From Pedobacter panaciterrae (GTDB lineage Bacteria; Bacteroidota; Bacteroidia; Sphingobacteriales; Sphingobacteriaceae): a DNA stretch of 64,000 nt. The translations under genes were made by a program, and so were the position numbers. Positions 42,675-52,318 of the stretch are shown in pieces (position 1 is the first letter of the stretch; every line of letters starts with the position of its first letter). Location: positions 558,001-622,000 of the forward strand of contig NZ_JABMKW010000008.1 in assembly GCF_013204795.1 (NCBI RefSeq), given 5' to 3'. The notes beneath the pieces were generated by a model. That model was not told the origin of the DNA and did not search any database. It was given only the letters and a program-made list of their open reading frames with translations.

Positions 42675-43310
42675 ATGAGTTTAAGAATAGGGGACGCAGC
42701 TCCCAATTTTAAGGCAGAAACTTCTATAGGTAATATCGATTTTTATGATTTTCTGGGAGATAGCTGGGGAGTCTTGTTTTCTCACCCTGCAGATTATACT
42801 CCGGTATGTACCACGGAACTTGGCCGTACTGCATCTTTAAAAGGAGAATTTGAAAAAAGAAATGTTAAAGTACTGGCGCTTAGCGTTGATTCTGCAGAGT
42901 CTCATAAAGGCTGGATTAAAGACATCAATGAAACTCAAAATACAAATGTAGAGTTTCCTATCATTGCAGATGAGGATAAGAAAGTTGCTGATCTCTATGA
43001 TATGATCCATCCAAATGCTTCAGAAACTTTAACTGTACGTTCGTTGTTCATCATCTCTCCTGATAAAAAGGTTAAATTGATGCTAACCTACCCTGCGTCT
43101 ACAGGGCGTAACTTTAACGAAGTATTAAGAGTAATCGATTCATTACAACTTACCGCTAATTATAGCGTTGCGACTCCTGCAGATTGGGAAGATGGACAAG
43201 ATGTTGTTGTAATGAACAGTATTAAAACAGAAGACATTCCTGCAAGGTTCCCTAAGGGGCATAAAGTAATTAAACCTTATTTAAGAACTACACCTCAACC
43301 TAATAAGTAA
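42675..43310 (+). CDS. 1-Cys peroxiredoxin (Prx6 family)
   Basis: 211-residue thiol peroxidase reducing hydrogen peroxide and organic peroxides. The peroxidatic cysteine is Cys45 in H-P-A-D-Y-T-P-V-C-T-T-E. The extended C-terminal A-D-W-E-D-G-Q-D-V-V domain fits the Prx6 group; no resolving cysteine is evident. Ends at a strong bidirectional terminator. Confidence 0.92.
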   Translation: MSLRIGDAAPNFKAETSIGNIDFYDFLGDSWGVLFSHPADYTPVCTTELGRTASLKGEFEKRNVKVLALSVDSAESHKGWIKDINETQNTNVEFPIIADEDKKVADLYDMIHPNASETLTVRSLFIISPDKKVKLMLTYPASTGRNFNEVLRVIDSLQLTANYSVATPADWEDGQDVVVMNSIKTEDIPARFPKGHKVIKPYLRTTPQPNK

Positions 43311-43330
43311 TAGTGTAGTATAAGGATAAA

Positions 43331-43367
43331 CAAAAAGCGGGGCATTGTAAAAATGCCCCGCTTTTTG
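43331..43367. terminator. Bidirectional terminator
   Basis: CAAAAAGCGGGGCATT pairs perfectly with AATGCCCCGCTTTTTG around GTAAA, between convergent genes. Confidence 0.9.
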
Positions 43368-43395
43368 TTTCCTGGAATTCAATTTCTCCGCATTC

Positions 43396-43409
43396 TGTCG
43401 AGATGACGA
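43396..43409. repeat. Fragment of the CGTCATCTCGAC repeat
   Basis: TGTCGAGATGACGA matches one end of the palindromes at 61204 and 63325. A decayed half copy, just before the DUF2723 gene's stop. Confidence 0.5.
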
Positions 43410-43415
43410 AGCGAA

Positions 43416-46409
43416 CTAACTAAACTTAGCTTGCAGTTCTTCAAACTTTTTGGCGATCTTATCACTAAGCTCAGTTTGCTTGTAACCCACAGCCATTCTG
43501 TGCAGGTTGCTTAAAACATACATGCCTACCTGAATATCTCTTCCGTAAGCGTTAAACCGTTTCGGTTCTAAAGAAGCAATATAAGTCAGCTCTTTATTTA
43601 AAAATTCAAATGTTTCATTTGTCAATTCATTAGCGGCCTTAGTTTCATTTAAGGCATACATATTTTGGATGGTCTGATACCTGTTTATGGTATCGTCAAC
43701 TGAATAATTTTTAAGAGGAATCTCTTTAACGCTTTTAACTAAAATGTTGCGTGCCTTATCTGTTTTTCCTTCCATGAAAAGGTTTGTAGTAAGCGAGTTC
43801 GAAACACTCCATGAACTTTGGGCAACTCTTCTGCTTTCCGGATCAATGTATTTTGCAGTTTTAAAGCTTTTAAAATCAAATTTATGCATTAGGTTATCGT
43901 ACATCGGATCGCTATTGGTTTTCTCCATTTTATCGCGTGTATCCTTAGGATCAGTTTTGAAAGGCAACAAACGGAGCGCATATCCTTCAAGATATAGGTA
44001 TTTACCTAAACCTGCATAAGTATCTTCAGATACATTTGATTCAAAATATATTGGCCTTTCCCAATTGTTGTTTGCAATGATATCCAGTAAAGCCAGATCA
44101 TATTTGTACATGATATCTTTATTGTATTTCCACTCCATCAAAGGTGTAACCTTGTCTTTGTCTTTAGGTGAAATGGTATGCGTTTTTACCAATTGATCTG
44201 AGTCTACCGTTAATTTGAAGTTCTGGCTAGGCAAGAAATTCACGTAACTTCCATCCGATAGTGGAAGTTTATCCTCCTTATTATCTGAAGTCAATACTGC
44301 TAAAAGATCTTTTAGCTCCACACTGTCTTTTAAATCGTAATCATAATAACGAATATAATCTCTAACACCATTTACATACTTCTCTGTTGGCATAGTAATA
44401 GGCAGAGCTGCGGATTTATTCAGCTTCAATTTCATTTGATTGATATATGCATCATCAGAAAGATATTGAATATTTACAACCCGTATGTCGGTACGAATAC
44501 CCTCAACCTCCTGTGCGTACCACAAAGGGAACGTATCGTTATCAGCGGTCACAAACAATATGGCGTTCGGAGCACAAGAGTTAAGATAGTTTTTTGCCCA
44601 CTCTAAGGCAGTTGCTTTGCCAGAACGGTTATGGTCGCCCCAACCCTGAACACCCATAATTGCAGGTGCGGCCAATAAGCCAACCAACGAAGCCACTATA
44701 AGGCTCAATTTAGGCGCATTAAAGCGCGATAACCACTCCCTGATAGCAAATACCCCGAAGCCAATAAAGATAGCGAAGGCATAAAAGGAACCTACATAAG
44801 CATAATCCCTTTCTCTTACTTGTCTGGGATCTTGATTTAAATAAACAATAATAGCCAGACCAGTAAATAAGAAAAGTGTTGTAATTACCAGGGTGTCATT
44901 TCTGTTTCTACGGTATAAAAAGAATAAACCCGCAATACCTAATATTAAGGGTAAACCGTAAAATCTGTTAAATCCTTCATTGTCAACAATACTTGGCGGC
45001 AGGTTGGTTTGGCTTCCCAATCGTATAGCATCCAGCGATTTAATTCCGGTTATCCAGTTCCCTTCGCTATAGCCTCCCTGACCCTGATTGTCATTTTGTC
45101 GACCAACAAAATTCCAGAAAAAGTAGCGCCAGTACATAAAACCTACCTGGTATGATGCAAAGAACTTTAAATTCTGGGCAAAAGAAGGGGTTTCTCCGTC
45201 AGCAAGATTTAACCACTGCTTGTAAAAGTTTATGTGATCTGGTTTGTCACTATATGTTCTTGGAAACAATAAATTCTTGTCATATTCCACATCTATACCT
45301 CTTCCTGAAACCTCATATTTATCTTTTCCTTTTCTGTATTTGGTATAAGTTTCTTTGCCGTCAATTTGTTTGGCATCAAAAGTTTGTCCGTATAAAAGCG
45401 GCGTTTGACCGTAATTTGTACGTCCTAAATAACCATATAAAGCAAAAGCATTATCAGGATTCGAAAGGTTTAAGCTTGGCTTCGCATCTGCTCTTATAAT
45501 GATTAAAAAGTAAGAGCTAAAGCCAAACAATACAAATGTTAGGCAGATCATGCTGAGGTTAAGATTGTACTTTTTATGCTTAATTGAGTAGTAGATGGCG
45601 TAGGTAATACTGGCCGCCAAAAGCAGTATAAATGTTATGGCGCCGTATCCAAATCCAAAGCCCAGTGTGTTTACGAAGAACAAATCGAACCTTGCTGCAA
45701 GCAATACAAAATATTGGATAATAACGAACTGAACTATTACCCATATAAGCCCTGCAACACCTATTGCTTTAATGATACCAAAGGTGGTTGGCTTTGTTGT
45801 TTTTTTGAAATAATAAACGAGTACTACAGCTGGAATGGCCAACAAACTTAATAAATGGACCCCAATAGATAATCCAATTACAAATGCAATTAGTACCAGC
45901 CAGCGGTCGTCTGTTTTACTTTCCCATTTCAAAATTGCCCAAAATACAAGGGCTGTAAATAATATAGAAAGTGAATATACCTCGGCCTCAACTGCCGAAA
46001 ACCAAAATGTATCTGAAAAGGTAAATGCCAAAGCACCAACTACACCTGTAGCAACAACGGTTAGCACATCCGCGGTAGTTTTTTCCTGTTTGTATAGCTT
46101 ACTGGCAATCAGGGTGATGGTCCAATAAAGAAACATAACTGTGGCGGCACTAAAAATTACTGAGCTGAAGTTCATCCAGTAAGCAATTTTTGTTACGTCA
46201 CCTGCAGCTAACAAAGAAAATAGCTTTCCTATCATCAGGAATAAAGGGGCGCCAGGCTGGTGACCTACTTGTAATTTATCGGCTGCGGAAATGAATTCTC
46301 CGCAATCCCAAAAGCTTACGGTTGGTTCCATGGTTAGCCAGTAGACCACTCCTGCAATCAGAAAAAGCAGAAATCCTACAAGATTGTTAATTTTTTGATA
46401 GTGGTTCAT
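43416..46409 (-). CDS. DUF2723 (GT117-like) multispanning membrane protein
   Basis: 997-residue protein with an N-terminal membrane-spanning PMT-like part (M-E-P-T-V-S-F-W-D-C-G-E-F-I, with the conserved acidic pair) and a long soluble C-terminal region after about residue 580 that holds possible TPR-like segments near the end. Members are predicted lipid-linked or sugar-transferring glycosyltransferases; activity is unknown here. It is one of the longest genes here and stands alone between a terminator and a divergent SDR gene. Confidence 0.88.
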   Translation of the reverse strand: MNHYQKINNLVGFLLFLIAGVVYWLTMEPTVSFWDCGEFISAADKLQVGHQPGAPLFLMIGKLFSLLAAGDVTKIAYWMNFSSVIFSAATVMFLYWTITLIASKLYKQEKTTADVLTVVATGVVGALAFTFSDTFWFSAVEAEVYSLSILFTALVFWAILKWESKTDDRWLVLIAFVIGLSIGVHLLSLLAIPAVVLVYYFKKTTKPTTFGIIKAIGVAGLIWVIVQFVIIQYFVLLAARFDLFFVNTLGFGFGYGAITFILLLAASITYAIYYSIKHKKYNLNLSMICLTFVLFGFSSYFLIIIRADAKPSLNLSNPDNAFALYGYLGRTNYGQTPLLYGQTFDAKQIDGKETYTKYRKGKDKYEVSGRGIDVEYDKNLLFPRTYSDKPDHINFYKQWLNLADGETPSFAQNLKFFASYQVGFMYWRYFFWNFVGRQNDNQGQGGYSEGNWITGIKSLDAIRLGSQTNLPPSIVDNEGFNRFYGLPLILGIAGLFFLYRRNRNDTLVITTLFLFTGLAIIVYLNQDPRQVRERDYAYVGSFYAFAIFIGFGVFAIREWLSRFNAPKLSLIVASLVGLLAAPAIMGVQGWGDHNRSGKATALEWAKNYLNSCAPNAILFVTADNDTFPLWYAQEVEGIRTDIRVVNIQYLSDDAYINQMKLKLNKSAALPITMPTEKYVNGVRDYIRYYDYDLKDSVELKDLLAVLTSDNKEDKLPLSDGSYVNFLPSQNFKLTVDSDQLVKTHTISPKDKDKVTPLMEWKYNKDIMYKYDLALLDIIANNNWERPIYFESNVSEDTYAGLGKYLYLEGYALRLLPFKTDPKDTRDKMEKTNSDPMYDNLMHKFDFKSFKTAKYIDPESRRVAQSSWSVSNSLTTNLFMEGKTDKARNILVKSVKEIPLKNYSVDDTINRYQTIQNMYALNETKAANELTNETFEFLNKELTYIASLEPKRFNAYGRDIQVGMYVLSNLHRMAVGYKQTELSDKIAKKFEELQAKFS

Positions 46410-46471
46410 AGTTTGAGGGTAATTTTCTTAATAGTAAAAATAACTAAAACATTGAAAGTTAGCGGATTTGG

Positions 46472-46501
46472 GAATGTTAAAGTATGTTAAAGAATGTTAA
46501 A
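46472..46501. repeat. Triple 10-base tandem repeat
   Basis: GAATGTTAAA, GTATGTTAAA and GAATGTTAAA lie head to tail at 46472, 46482 and 46492, one DNA helix turn each, in the divergent region between the DUF2723 and SDR genes. Possible regulator sites. Confidence 0.6.
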
Positions 46502-46598
46502 ATTGTTCGCAAAGAATGCTTGTGCTTTAGTTTGGAATTGTAATTTTATGCAAGCCGGCCTAAGCTTTGTATGGGCACTAAAATTAGTAACTGAATAA

Positions 46599-47264
46599 AT
46601 GGAAATTAAAGTGATCATTACAGGAGCTACCGGTATGGTAGGCGAAGGCGTATTATTAGAATGCCTGTCGCATCCGAAGGTAAAAGAAGTACTTGCAATT
46701 GGACGTAAACCTTATCGCGGTCAGAAGCATCCCAAATTAAAAGAATGCATTGTGCCAGATTTTTTCAATATTGACGGCATACAAGATCAGTTAACCGGTT
46801 ATGATGCATGTTTTTATTGCGCAGGCATAAGTTCAAATGGGATGAAGGAAGCGGAATATAGTTACATTACTTATGACACTACTATGCACCTTGCAAATAA
46901 ACTTGTTCTTCTTAATGCTGGGATGGTTTTCAGCCATATATCCGGTAGTCATACGGATAGTTCCGAAAAAGGGAGAGTGATGTGGGCACGTGTAAAAGGT
47001 AAAACTGAGAATGCTTTAATGAAGTTGCCATTTAAAAATGTATATAATTTTCGTCCGGGTTTCATGAAGCCTACCCCAGGTCAGGTAAATGTTAAAGGGC
47101 TTTATCAGGTTATAGCATCATTATATCCTTTGCTCCGCTTGCTAATACCAGGCCAGGTAAGCACTTTAAAAGAGGTTGGACAAGCTATGATTAATAGTGT
47201 TCTTAAAGGATATTCTAAATCAATACTGGAGATAAAAGATATTAAAATATTAGCCGCTGAATAG
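46599..47264 (+). CDS. NAD(P)-binding SDR-like protein
   Basis: 221-residue Rossmann protein with G-A-T-G-M-V-G-E-G-V at the N-terminus, the atypical SDR pattern (a later R-P-G-F-M). No classical Y-x-x-x-K dyad is visible, so it may be a reductase-like regulator rather than a redox enzyme. Stands alone, with an unusual triple 10-base repeat upstream. Confidence 0.85.
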   Translation: MEIKVIITGATGMVGEGVLLECLSHPKVKEVLAIGRKPYRGQKHPKLKECIVPDFFNIDGIQDQLTGYDACFYCAGISSNGMKEAEYSYITYDTTMHLANKLVLLNAGMVFSHISGSHTDSSEKGRVMWARVKGKTENALMKLPFKNVYNFRPGFMKPTPGQVNVKGLYQVIASLYPLLRLLIPGQVSTLKEVGQAMINSVLKGYSKSILEIKDIKILAAE

Positions 47265-47269
47265 GCTTT

Positions 47270-47278
47270 CGTCATCTC
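47270..47278. repeat. Fragment of the CGTCATCTC repeat
   Basis: CGTCATCTC is the outer end of the palindrome family at 61204 and 63325; the rest is too diverged to align. Probably a decayed copy. Confidence 0.3.
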
Positions 47279-47408
47279 AAAGTAATTCCGCATCATGGCG
47301 GCAACCATTTATCGCCTAACTACGTAAATGCTTAAAAATGAATAGTTAATATTCTTTTTTAAGGGAGTATCTACCACAATTAAAGGTGATGGGTGAGGGT
47401 GATGAGGT

Positions 47409-47440
47409 CCCGGAATATAAGTATTCCGGGGCTTTCTTTT
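47409..47440 (+). terminator. Terminator after the SDR gene
   Basis: CCCGGAATA (47409-47417) pairs with TATTCCGGG (47422-47430), followed by a T-rich stretch. About 145 bases past the SDR stop. Confidence 0.65.
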
Positions 47441-47460
47441 TGATTAGGCTATTGAAGGTA

Positions 47461-48489
47461 TCAATTGCGCGGAGTTGCAGATTCCCAAACTGAATAATCC
47501 GTTAAAAGCTGTTCATGTTCTTTTATCCATTTTCTCTTTTCTTCCTGATTGGAAGTAAAGCTAATAATGCGCGCGATTAATGGCATAAATTCTGATTTAG
47601 ATAGTTTGTAAAAATAATCAGCGTAAAAAGACCAGAAAAAATCCTTTTCTTTTTTCTTTTCAGAAAGTTCCCCGGTAATACCAAAAATTGTTTTAAGCTG
47701 TAGTTCTAGTTGATCTGCTTCCGACAAACCAGCCAATCCTGGCGACAGCGAAGCCATTGATATGGCCAGGCTTGCTGCACCTACGTCGGGATCCTTTTCG
47801 TTGGGATTACGATTGATCGTAATGTTGTTTACTCCGGTTGTTTTGGTAATCCCTGAATTGAGAATTGATTTAACATCCTGAAAAGCTTTAGTCGAGCGTT
47901 GAGTGGTAGCTTCCAGTATCAGGAAATTACAGTAGCTAAGAAGTGCAGCAATTTTTTTACTTGGTTCGGCCATGTTTATTAATGCGTATAAGCGATGGCT
48001 ACTTGCGTGTTTTGGATTTAGCTGCAAAGCTTTGGTTACATTTTGTAATGCCTCCTCATTTTTGTCGAGGCTACTATAGGTTATGGCAAGATTATAATAT
48101 AGGCCCTGATATTCTGGCTGCGCTTTTATGCCGCGTTTATAATATTCAATGGCTTTATCTTTCTGCCCCTGTGTATCATAAATACTTCCTAACATGTCGT
48201 ATGCACTGCCTGAATTAGACGGATTCTCTTCAATTATTTTATTCAGATACGGGATGGCATCTTTAGCCGATTTATTGCTAAATAGTGTATAGGCAATTTC
48301 ATAATTCGCGGTAGAATTATCCGGATCTAATTGTAATGCTTCTTTATATTTTAAGATAGCTTCTTCAAATTTACCGGCGTCATGGAGTTTAACCCCTTCA
48401 GAGATTAGGCCGTTAATCTTGCTTTTATCCTGAGATAAAACCGCAGTTGAAATAAATAGAGATAAGAGAATGAGCGTTAATTGGTTCAT
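47461..48489 (-). CDS. TPR-repeat exported protein
   Basis: 342-residue protein with a signal peptide (L-I-L-L-S-L-F-I-S-T-A-V-L-S) followed by at least four TPR units (A-I-L-K-Y-K-E-A-L-Q-L-D-P-D, A-I-P-Y-L-N-K-I-I, A-I-E-Y-Y-K-R-G, A-L-Q-N-V-T-K-A-L). The C-terminal half has no recognised motif. Likely a periplasmic scaffold; partners are unknown. Confidence 0.85.
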   Translation of the reverse strand: MNQLTLILLSLFISTAVLSQDKSKINGLISEGVKLHDAGKFEEAILKYKEALQLDPDNSTANYEIAYTLFSNKSAKDAIPYLNKIIEENPSNSGSAYDMLGSIYDTQGQKDKAIEYYKRGIKAQPEYQGLYYNLAITYSSLDKNEEALQNVTKALQLNPKHASSHRLYALINMAEPSKKIAALLSYCNFLILEATTQRSTKAFQDVKSILNSGITKTTGVNNITINRNPNEKDPDVGAASLAISMASLSPGLAGLSEADQLELQLKTIFGITGELSEKKKEKDFFWSFYADYFYKLSKSEFMPLIARIISFTSNQEEKRKWIKEHEQLLTDYSVWESATPRN

Positions 48490-48588
48490 GATCAGGAAAA
48501 ATTTGGTTATGATTATTTCGTTAGCATAAAGCTAAATTAAATCGATCATTTTTTTAGAACGAATTATTGAAATAACTAAACCTAAAAT

Positions 48589-49773
48589 TTAATAGTGCTG
48601 CATTATTTCGGCATCTATTATTAGATAATCATGATTAGCACCTTGTGTAAAAACAAAGAACTTGTTGTGATCAGGCTTTATTTTGTATTTCTTAACCAGG
48701 TTTTCCGCTTTATCCCGATAGTTTCTGGCAATAACATTTCCCATCGGCGACTTTTCTTTTTTAAGATCACTGGAAGATAAGAGACTGTTGATCTTAAAAA
48801 TTCTTCCTGGAAAGGAGGAATCCAAATGATCTGAAACATACAACTGTGTTTGATGATGTAGCTTTTTTAACCGAAACCTTGCAGCTATCAGGTTAAAGGC
48901 TCCGCTTTTAAGCAGTGCTGTATCTGGTTCATACAGATAGCCAGAAGGAGTTTCGTTTAGCAATTCAACCTCTGTTTCTTCTTCACCTTTAAAAAAGGAG
49001 AATTCCTTTTGAGATTCATTTAGGGTAACTGCTGTTATTTTTGGTTGTTGCGCAGATCTGTCGCTGTCAATAATCCATAACAGTTCTTTGCACTCATTTT
49101 TTACACTTATAATATGAACTTCAGAAACATTGCTTAGCTCCTTTAAACCAGCCGTAATGTCTAATAACGGTGCTGTTTTAATAATGATGCGTTTTGATTT
49201 GGAAAGTAGTAATTCCAGATGCTCAACCACATTCGGAGTGCAGTCTTTTAACATAAAAACTTTGCCTGCCGAACTTCTTCTTGCAGGGTCCAGGTAAATC
49301 GTATCAAATATTTCGTCGGTTTTTTCCAGTAGCGCAATACCATCCACAGCCAGGCATTTAATATTTAGTTGTGCCAACATTAATGCATTATGAGCAGCTA
49401 TTTCAGAAAGATCCACATTGATTTCGCAATGTGTTAAGCTTTTAACGGTTTTTGCAAAGTAATAACTATCTACCCCAAAGCCACCTGTAAGATCTATTAA
49501 GTTGTCGCCAATAGCTAACGCTGATTTGTATGTTGCTGTGGTTTCTGATGAACATTGCTCAATAGAAAGTAGGGCAGGGTAATAAATAGAATCTGTTTTA
49601 TACCAGGTAGGCAGTTTTTTTACCGATTTGTTTTTTGCCGCAATCTGGTTAGCAAGCGCTTTAGAATCAACATCCTTAAACGGACTTTTAGACATAGCGA
49701 GTTTGTGTACATCATCATTTAAATGATTGTTAATGTACTCCTGAACTTCGCTATCTAAAACATGTTTATTCAA
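48589..49773 (-). CDS. Class I SAM methyltransferase with THUMP-like C-terminus
   Basis: 394-residue protein. The central Rossmann part shows L-I-D-L-T-G-G-F-G-V-D-S (SAM motif) and Y-L-D-P-A-R-R-S. The C-terminal third fits the THUMP-like RNA-binding domain. Probably methylates a nucleic acid; the target is unknown. It overlaps the aspartate kinase gene by 8 bases, though the functions seem unrelated. Confidence 0.85.
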   Translation of the reverse strand: MNKHVLDSEVQEYINNHLNDDVHKLAMSKSPFKDVDSKALANQIAAKNKSVKKLPTWYKTDSIYYPALLSIEQCSSETTATYKSALAIGDNLIDLTGGFGVDSYYFAKTVKSLTHCEINVDLSEIAAHNALMLAQLNIKCLAVDGIALLEKTDEIFDTIYLDPARRSSAGKVFMLKDCTPNVVEHLELLLSKSKRIIIKTAPLLDITAGLKELSNVSEVHIISVKNECKELLWIIDSDRSAQQPKITAVTLNESQKEFSFFKGEEETEVELLNETPSGYLYEPDTALLKSGAFNLIAARFRLKKLHHQTQLYVSDHLDSSFPGRIFKINSLLSSSDLKKEKSPMGNVIARNYRDKAENLVKKYKIKPDHNKFFVFTQGANHDYLIIDAEIMQHY

Positions 49774-51043
49774 CTGTTGTCTTGTCCCTCATTACAATTT
49801 GACAGGTATACCTGCTTTTAACTTCCAGTAGGATGTTTTTGTTAACAGTTACCCTATCTATGGTTTGCTGGTTATAGTACCTTATGGTAACCAATTCCAG
49901 GCCTGTGTTATACTTAACTTTATAGTGCTGTGAAAGATCTGCTATCAATCCTTCCAGCTTTTTAGGATCATGATCAAAACTTACCGAAAAACTGATTGCA
50001 GAATTCAGCATGGTTGTAATTTTTACCTTGTGTTTATGGAACAAACTAAAAATATCACTGAGGTTTTCTTCTATGATGAAAGAGAAATCTTTAGGGAAAA
50101 TAGAGATCAGCGCCTGGTTTACTTTAAATATAAAGGATGGAACCGGAAGATGATTGTTTTCTCCCGTAATGTCTGTGCCTTCGGCTTTATGATCAAGAAA
50201 AGAACGAACAAATAAAGGGATGTTCTTATTCTGAATCGGCTTTATTGTTTTAGGGTGAATAATAGTTGCACCATAATAGGCCAGTTCAATTGCATCATGA
50301 TAAGATAAACGCGGAATTCTTTCCGTTTCATCAAACCATTTAGGATCGGCGTTTAAAACTCCGGGCACATCTTTCCAGATGGTTAACGAAGTTGCATTTA
50401 GGCAAGAAGCAAATATTGCGGCCGAATAGTCAGAACCATCTCTACCAAGAGTTGTGGTAAAGTTTTCGCTTGTGCTGCCAATAAATCCCTGGGTTACTGC
50501 AATATATTGTTCTAAAACAGGAGCCAGTTTTTTCTGTATTTCCTGCTCTGTTTTTTCCCAGTTTACCTGTGCCTCCCGGTAATTGTTATCTGTATGGATA
50601 AAGTTACGGGCATCAACCCATTGCACATTACAACCTGTTTCGTTTAAGTAAGCAGCAGCTATTTTGGTCGAGACGATTTCCCCGATTGAAACGATTTGAT
50701 CGTAAATGTAATCAGCAGCATCGTCCGGTTCTTCCTCTATTAACCAATCTATCTCTACGAATGAGTTTGCCACATCGTTATACACCGGGTTACTGTGGTC
50801 TGGAAATAACTCACTAATGATGTTGAAATGGAATTGTTTTACCTCTTCAAATATCTGATGTGTATCCTCAAGACCCGTTAAATAAGCTTTTGTTAAATCC
50901 TCAAGCTTATTGGTAACCTTACCCATTGCCGAAATAACGATTAACAGGTTGTTTTTTTGATTGCGTTCTTTAATGATATTGGCCAGATTTTTTACCCCTT
51001 CGGCATCTTTAACTGATGCACCTCCAAATTTGTATACCTCCAT
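49766..51043 (-). CDS. Aspartate kinase
   Basis: 425-residue enzyme phosphorylating aspartate at the head of lysine, threonine and methionine synthesis. The V-Y-K-F-G-G-A-S start and T-T-L-G-R-D-G-S-D motif identify it. A C-terminal ACT region for feedback control appears near I-E-E-N-L-S-D-I. Monofunctional: no homoserine dehydrogenase domain. Second-last gene in a five-gene minus-strand run (yggS, GNAT, DUF3298, kinase, methyltransferase). Confidence 0.92.
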   Translation of the reverse strand: MEVYKFGGASVKDAEGVKNLANIIKERNQKNNLLIVISAMGKVTNKLEDLTKAYLTGLEDTHQIFEEVKQFHFNIISELFPDHSNPVYNDVANSFVEIDWLIEEEPDDAADYIYDQIVSIGEIVSTKIAAAYLNETGCNVQWVDARNFIHTDNNYREAQVNWEKTEQEIQKKLAPVLEQYIAVTQGFIGSTSENFTTTLGRDGSDYSAAIFASCLNATSLTIWKDVPGVLNADPKWFDETERIPRLSYHDAIELAYYGATIIHPKTIKPIQNKNIPLFVRSFLDHKAEGTDITGENNHLPVPSFIFKVNQALISIFPKDFSFIIEENLSDIFSLFHKHKVKITTMLNSAISFSVSFDHDPKKLEGLIADLSQHYKVKYNTGLELVTIRYYNQQTIDRVTVNKNILLEVKSRYTCQIVMRDKTTVE

Positions 51044-51852
51044 TAATTTGCGGGACTAAGTAATGAATTTGGTTTAGCAATTTCTTTAAGCTCACTGAAA
51101 GGAATAACCAGTTCTGTTTTTCCATATGCATAAGCCTTGATTTCGTAAGGATTATAAAGAAACATTAAACCTTGATCCGTAATGGTAAAGTTGTCATTCA
51201 GTTTGAACGTATCCTTATCAAAGAAATAGCCATCTTTTAAGCTAGCAGTAGGACTAAGCTTTTCATTTTTTCTGAATATCTCTTCGGCCACAGCAGTAAG
51301 TTTTGGCAGGGAACCTGGTTGAATTAAAGAATCTAAAAGGATTTCCTGATGTGTGGCCGGATTGTAGTTCAGGTAGATAAATACACTGTTAGGGTGTGCA
51401 CCGCCTGAATAATTTACATAAGTGTTTAGTAGCGACAAGTAGCCTGGTTTTTGTTTCACAACCTTAGCATTGATGTCTAAGAACCAGGTTTGCGGGTAAT
51501 CCTTTTCAGATTTTCTAAAGTCGTCATAACCTTTTATAAAATCGGTAGCATATTCATTATATGTTTTGTAGTTTTTGCCAGAATCTGCTGTCAGTTTTAT
51601 TTTGGTTTCAACAAACTGGTTAACTTTTTCATCATTAAATAAAGGATACGAAATAACTGCTTTAGAAGTATCAGTTACATTTTTATCAACAGATACTGCG
51701 GTTTTGCTGTAAACTTTTACTGAATCGTATTTAAAAGTTAATGAGTCTCCTGTATTTACAACACTTGTAGTGTCGGTAGTATTGCTTGTTTTATTCTCAC
51801 TCTGACAAGCTATAAAACCTATGGCGATAATAAATAATCCTAATTTCTTCAT
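51043..51852 (-). CDS. DUF3298/DUF4163 lipoprotein (RsiV-like)
   Basis: About 269-residue lipoprotein. The frame opens at 51888, but the ATG at 51852 begins a proper lipobox signal (F-I-I-A-I-G-F-I-A-C, lipid Cys) and is preferred. The mature part has the two-domain DUF4163/DUF3298 pattern (I-S-Y-P-L-F-N-D-E-K-V-N-Q-F-V, Y-S-G-G-A-H-P-N). RsiV-like folds can sense lysozyme in other phyla; here no sigma factor is adjacent and no function is assigned. Confidence 0.82.
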   Translation of the reverse strand: MKKLGLFIIAIGFIACQSENKTSNTTDTTSVVNTGDSLTFKYDSVKVYSKTAVSVDKNVTDTSKAVISYPLFNDEKVNQFVETKIKLTADSGKNYKTYNEYATDFIKGYDDFRKSEKDYPQTWFLDINAKVVKQKPGYLSLLNTYVNYSGGAHPNSVFIYLNYNPATHQEILLDSLIQPGSLPKLTAVAEEIFRKNEKLSPTASLKDGYFFDKDTFKLNDNFTITDQGLMFLYNPYEIKAYAYGKTELVIPFSELKEIAKPNSLLSPAN

Positions 51853-51853
51853 G

Positions 51854-52318
51854 TTACTTCGAGATTTGTTCCTTCGAAAAGGATGCATTTAACCATCCTG
51901 CTTCTATATCAGCAGCGTACTTTTTGTAAAAATTAATTGCCGGCTCATTCCAGTCCAGCACCTGCCAAACCATGCCATTGTAGTTTTTATCTTTTGCTTC
52001 CTTTATAACCGTTTCAAAAAGGAGCTTACCTGCGCCTTTCCCCCTGTATTCTTCAGTTACAATGAAATCTTCAAGGTATAAGCGGCAGCCTTTCCAGGTC
52101 GAGTAGCGGGTATAGTATAAGGCAAAGCCAATAATTTTATTGTTATCCTCAGCAACAAAAGCTTTCCATACTTTGTTTTCGCCAAAACCGGCATCCATAA
52201 ATTCTTCTATGGTTACGGTTACTTCCTCCGGCGCTTTTTCATAAAGAGCCAGTTCATTAATTAATTCCAATAATCTCGGACAATCTTCTCGCTCAGCAAC
52301 TCTTATTGTAATGCTCAT
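51854..52318 (-). CDS. GNAT N-acetyltransferase
   Basis: 154-residue acetyl-CoA-dependent transferase. The acetyl-CoA site R-G-K-G-A-G-K-L-L is clear, preceded by L-E-D-F-I-V. The N-terminal A-E-R-E-D-C-P-R-L and the W-N-E-P-A-I-N-F-Y-K-K motif resemble the spermidine/polyamine acetyltransferase group. Overlaps yggS by 4 bases. Confidence 0.85.
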   Translation of the reverse strand: MSITIRVAEREDCPRLLELINELALYEKAPEEVTVTIEEFMDAGFGENKVWKAFVAEDNNKIIGFALYYTRYSTWKGCRLYLEDFIVTEEYRGKGAGKLLFETVIKEAKDKNYNGMVWQVLDWNEPAINFYKKYAADIEAGWLNASFSKEQISK

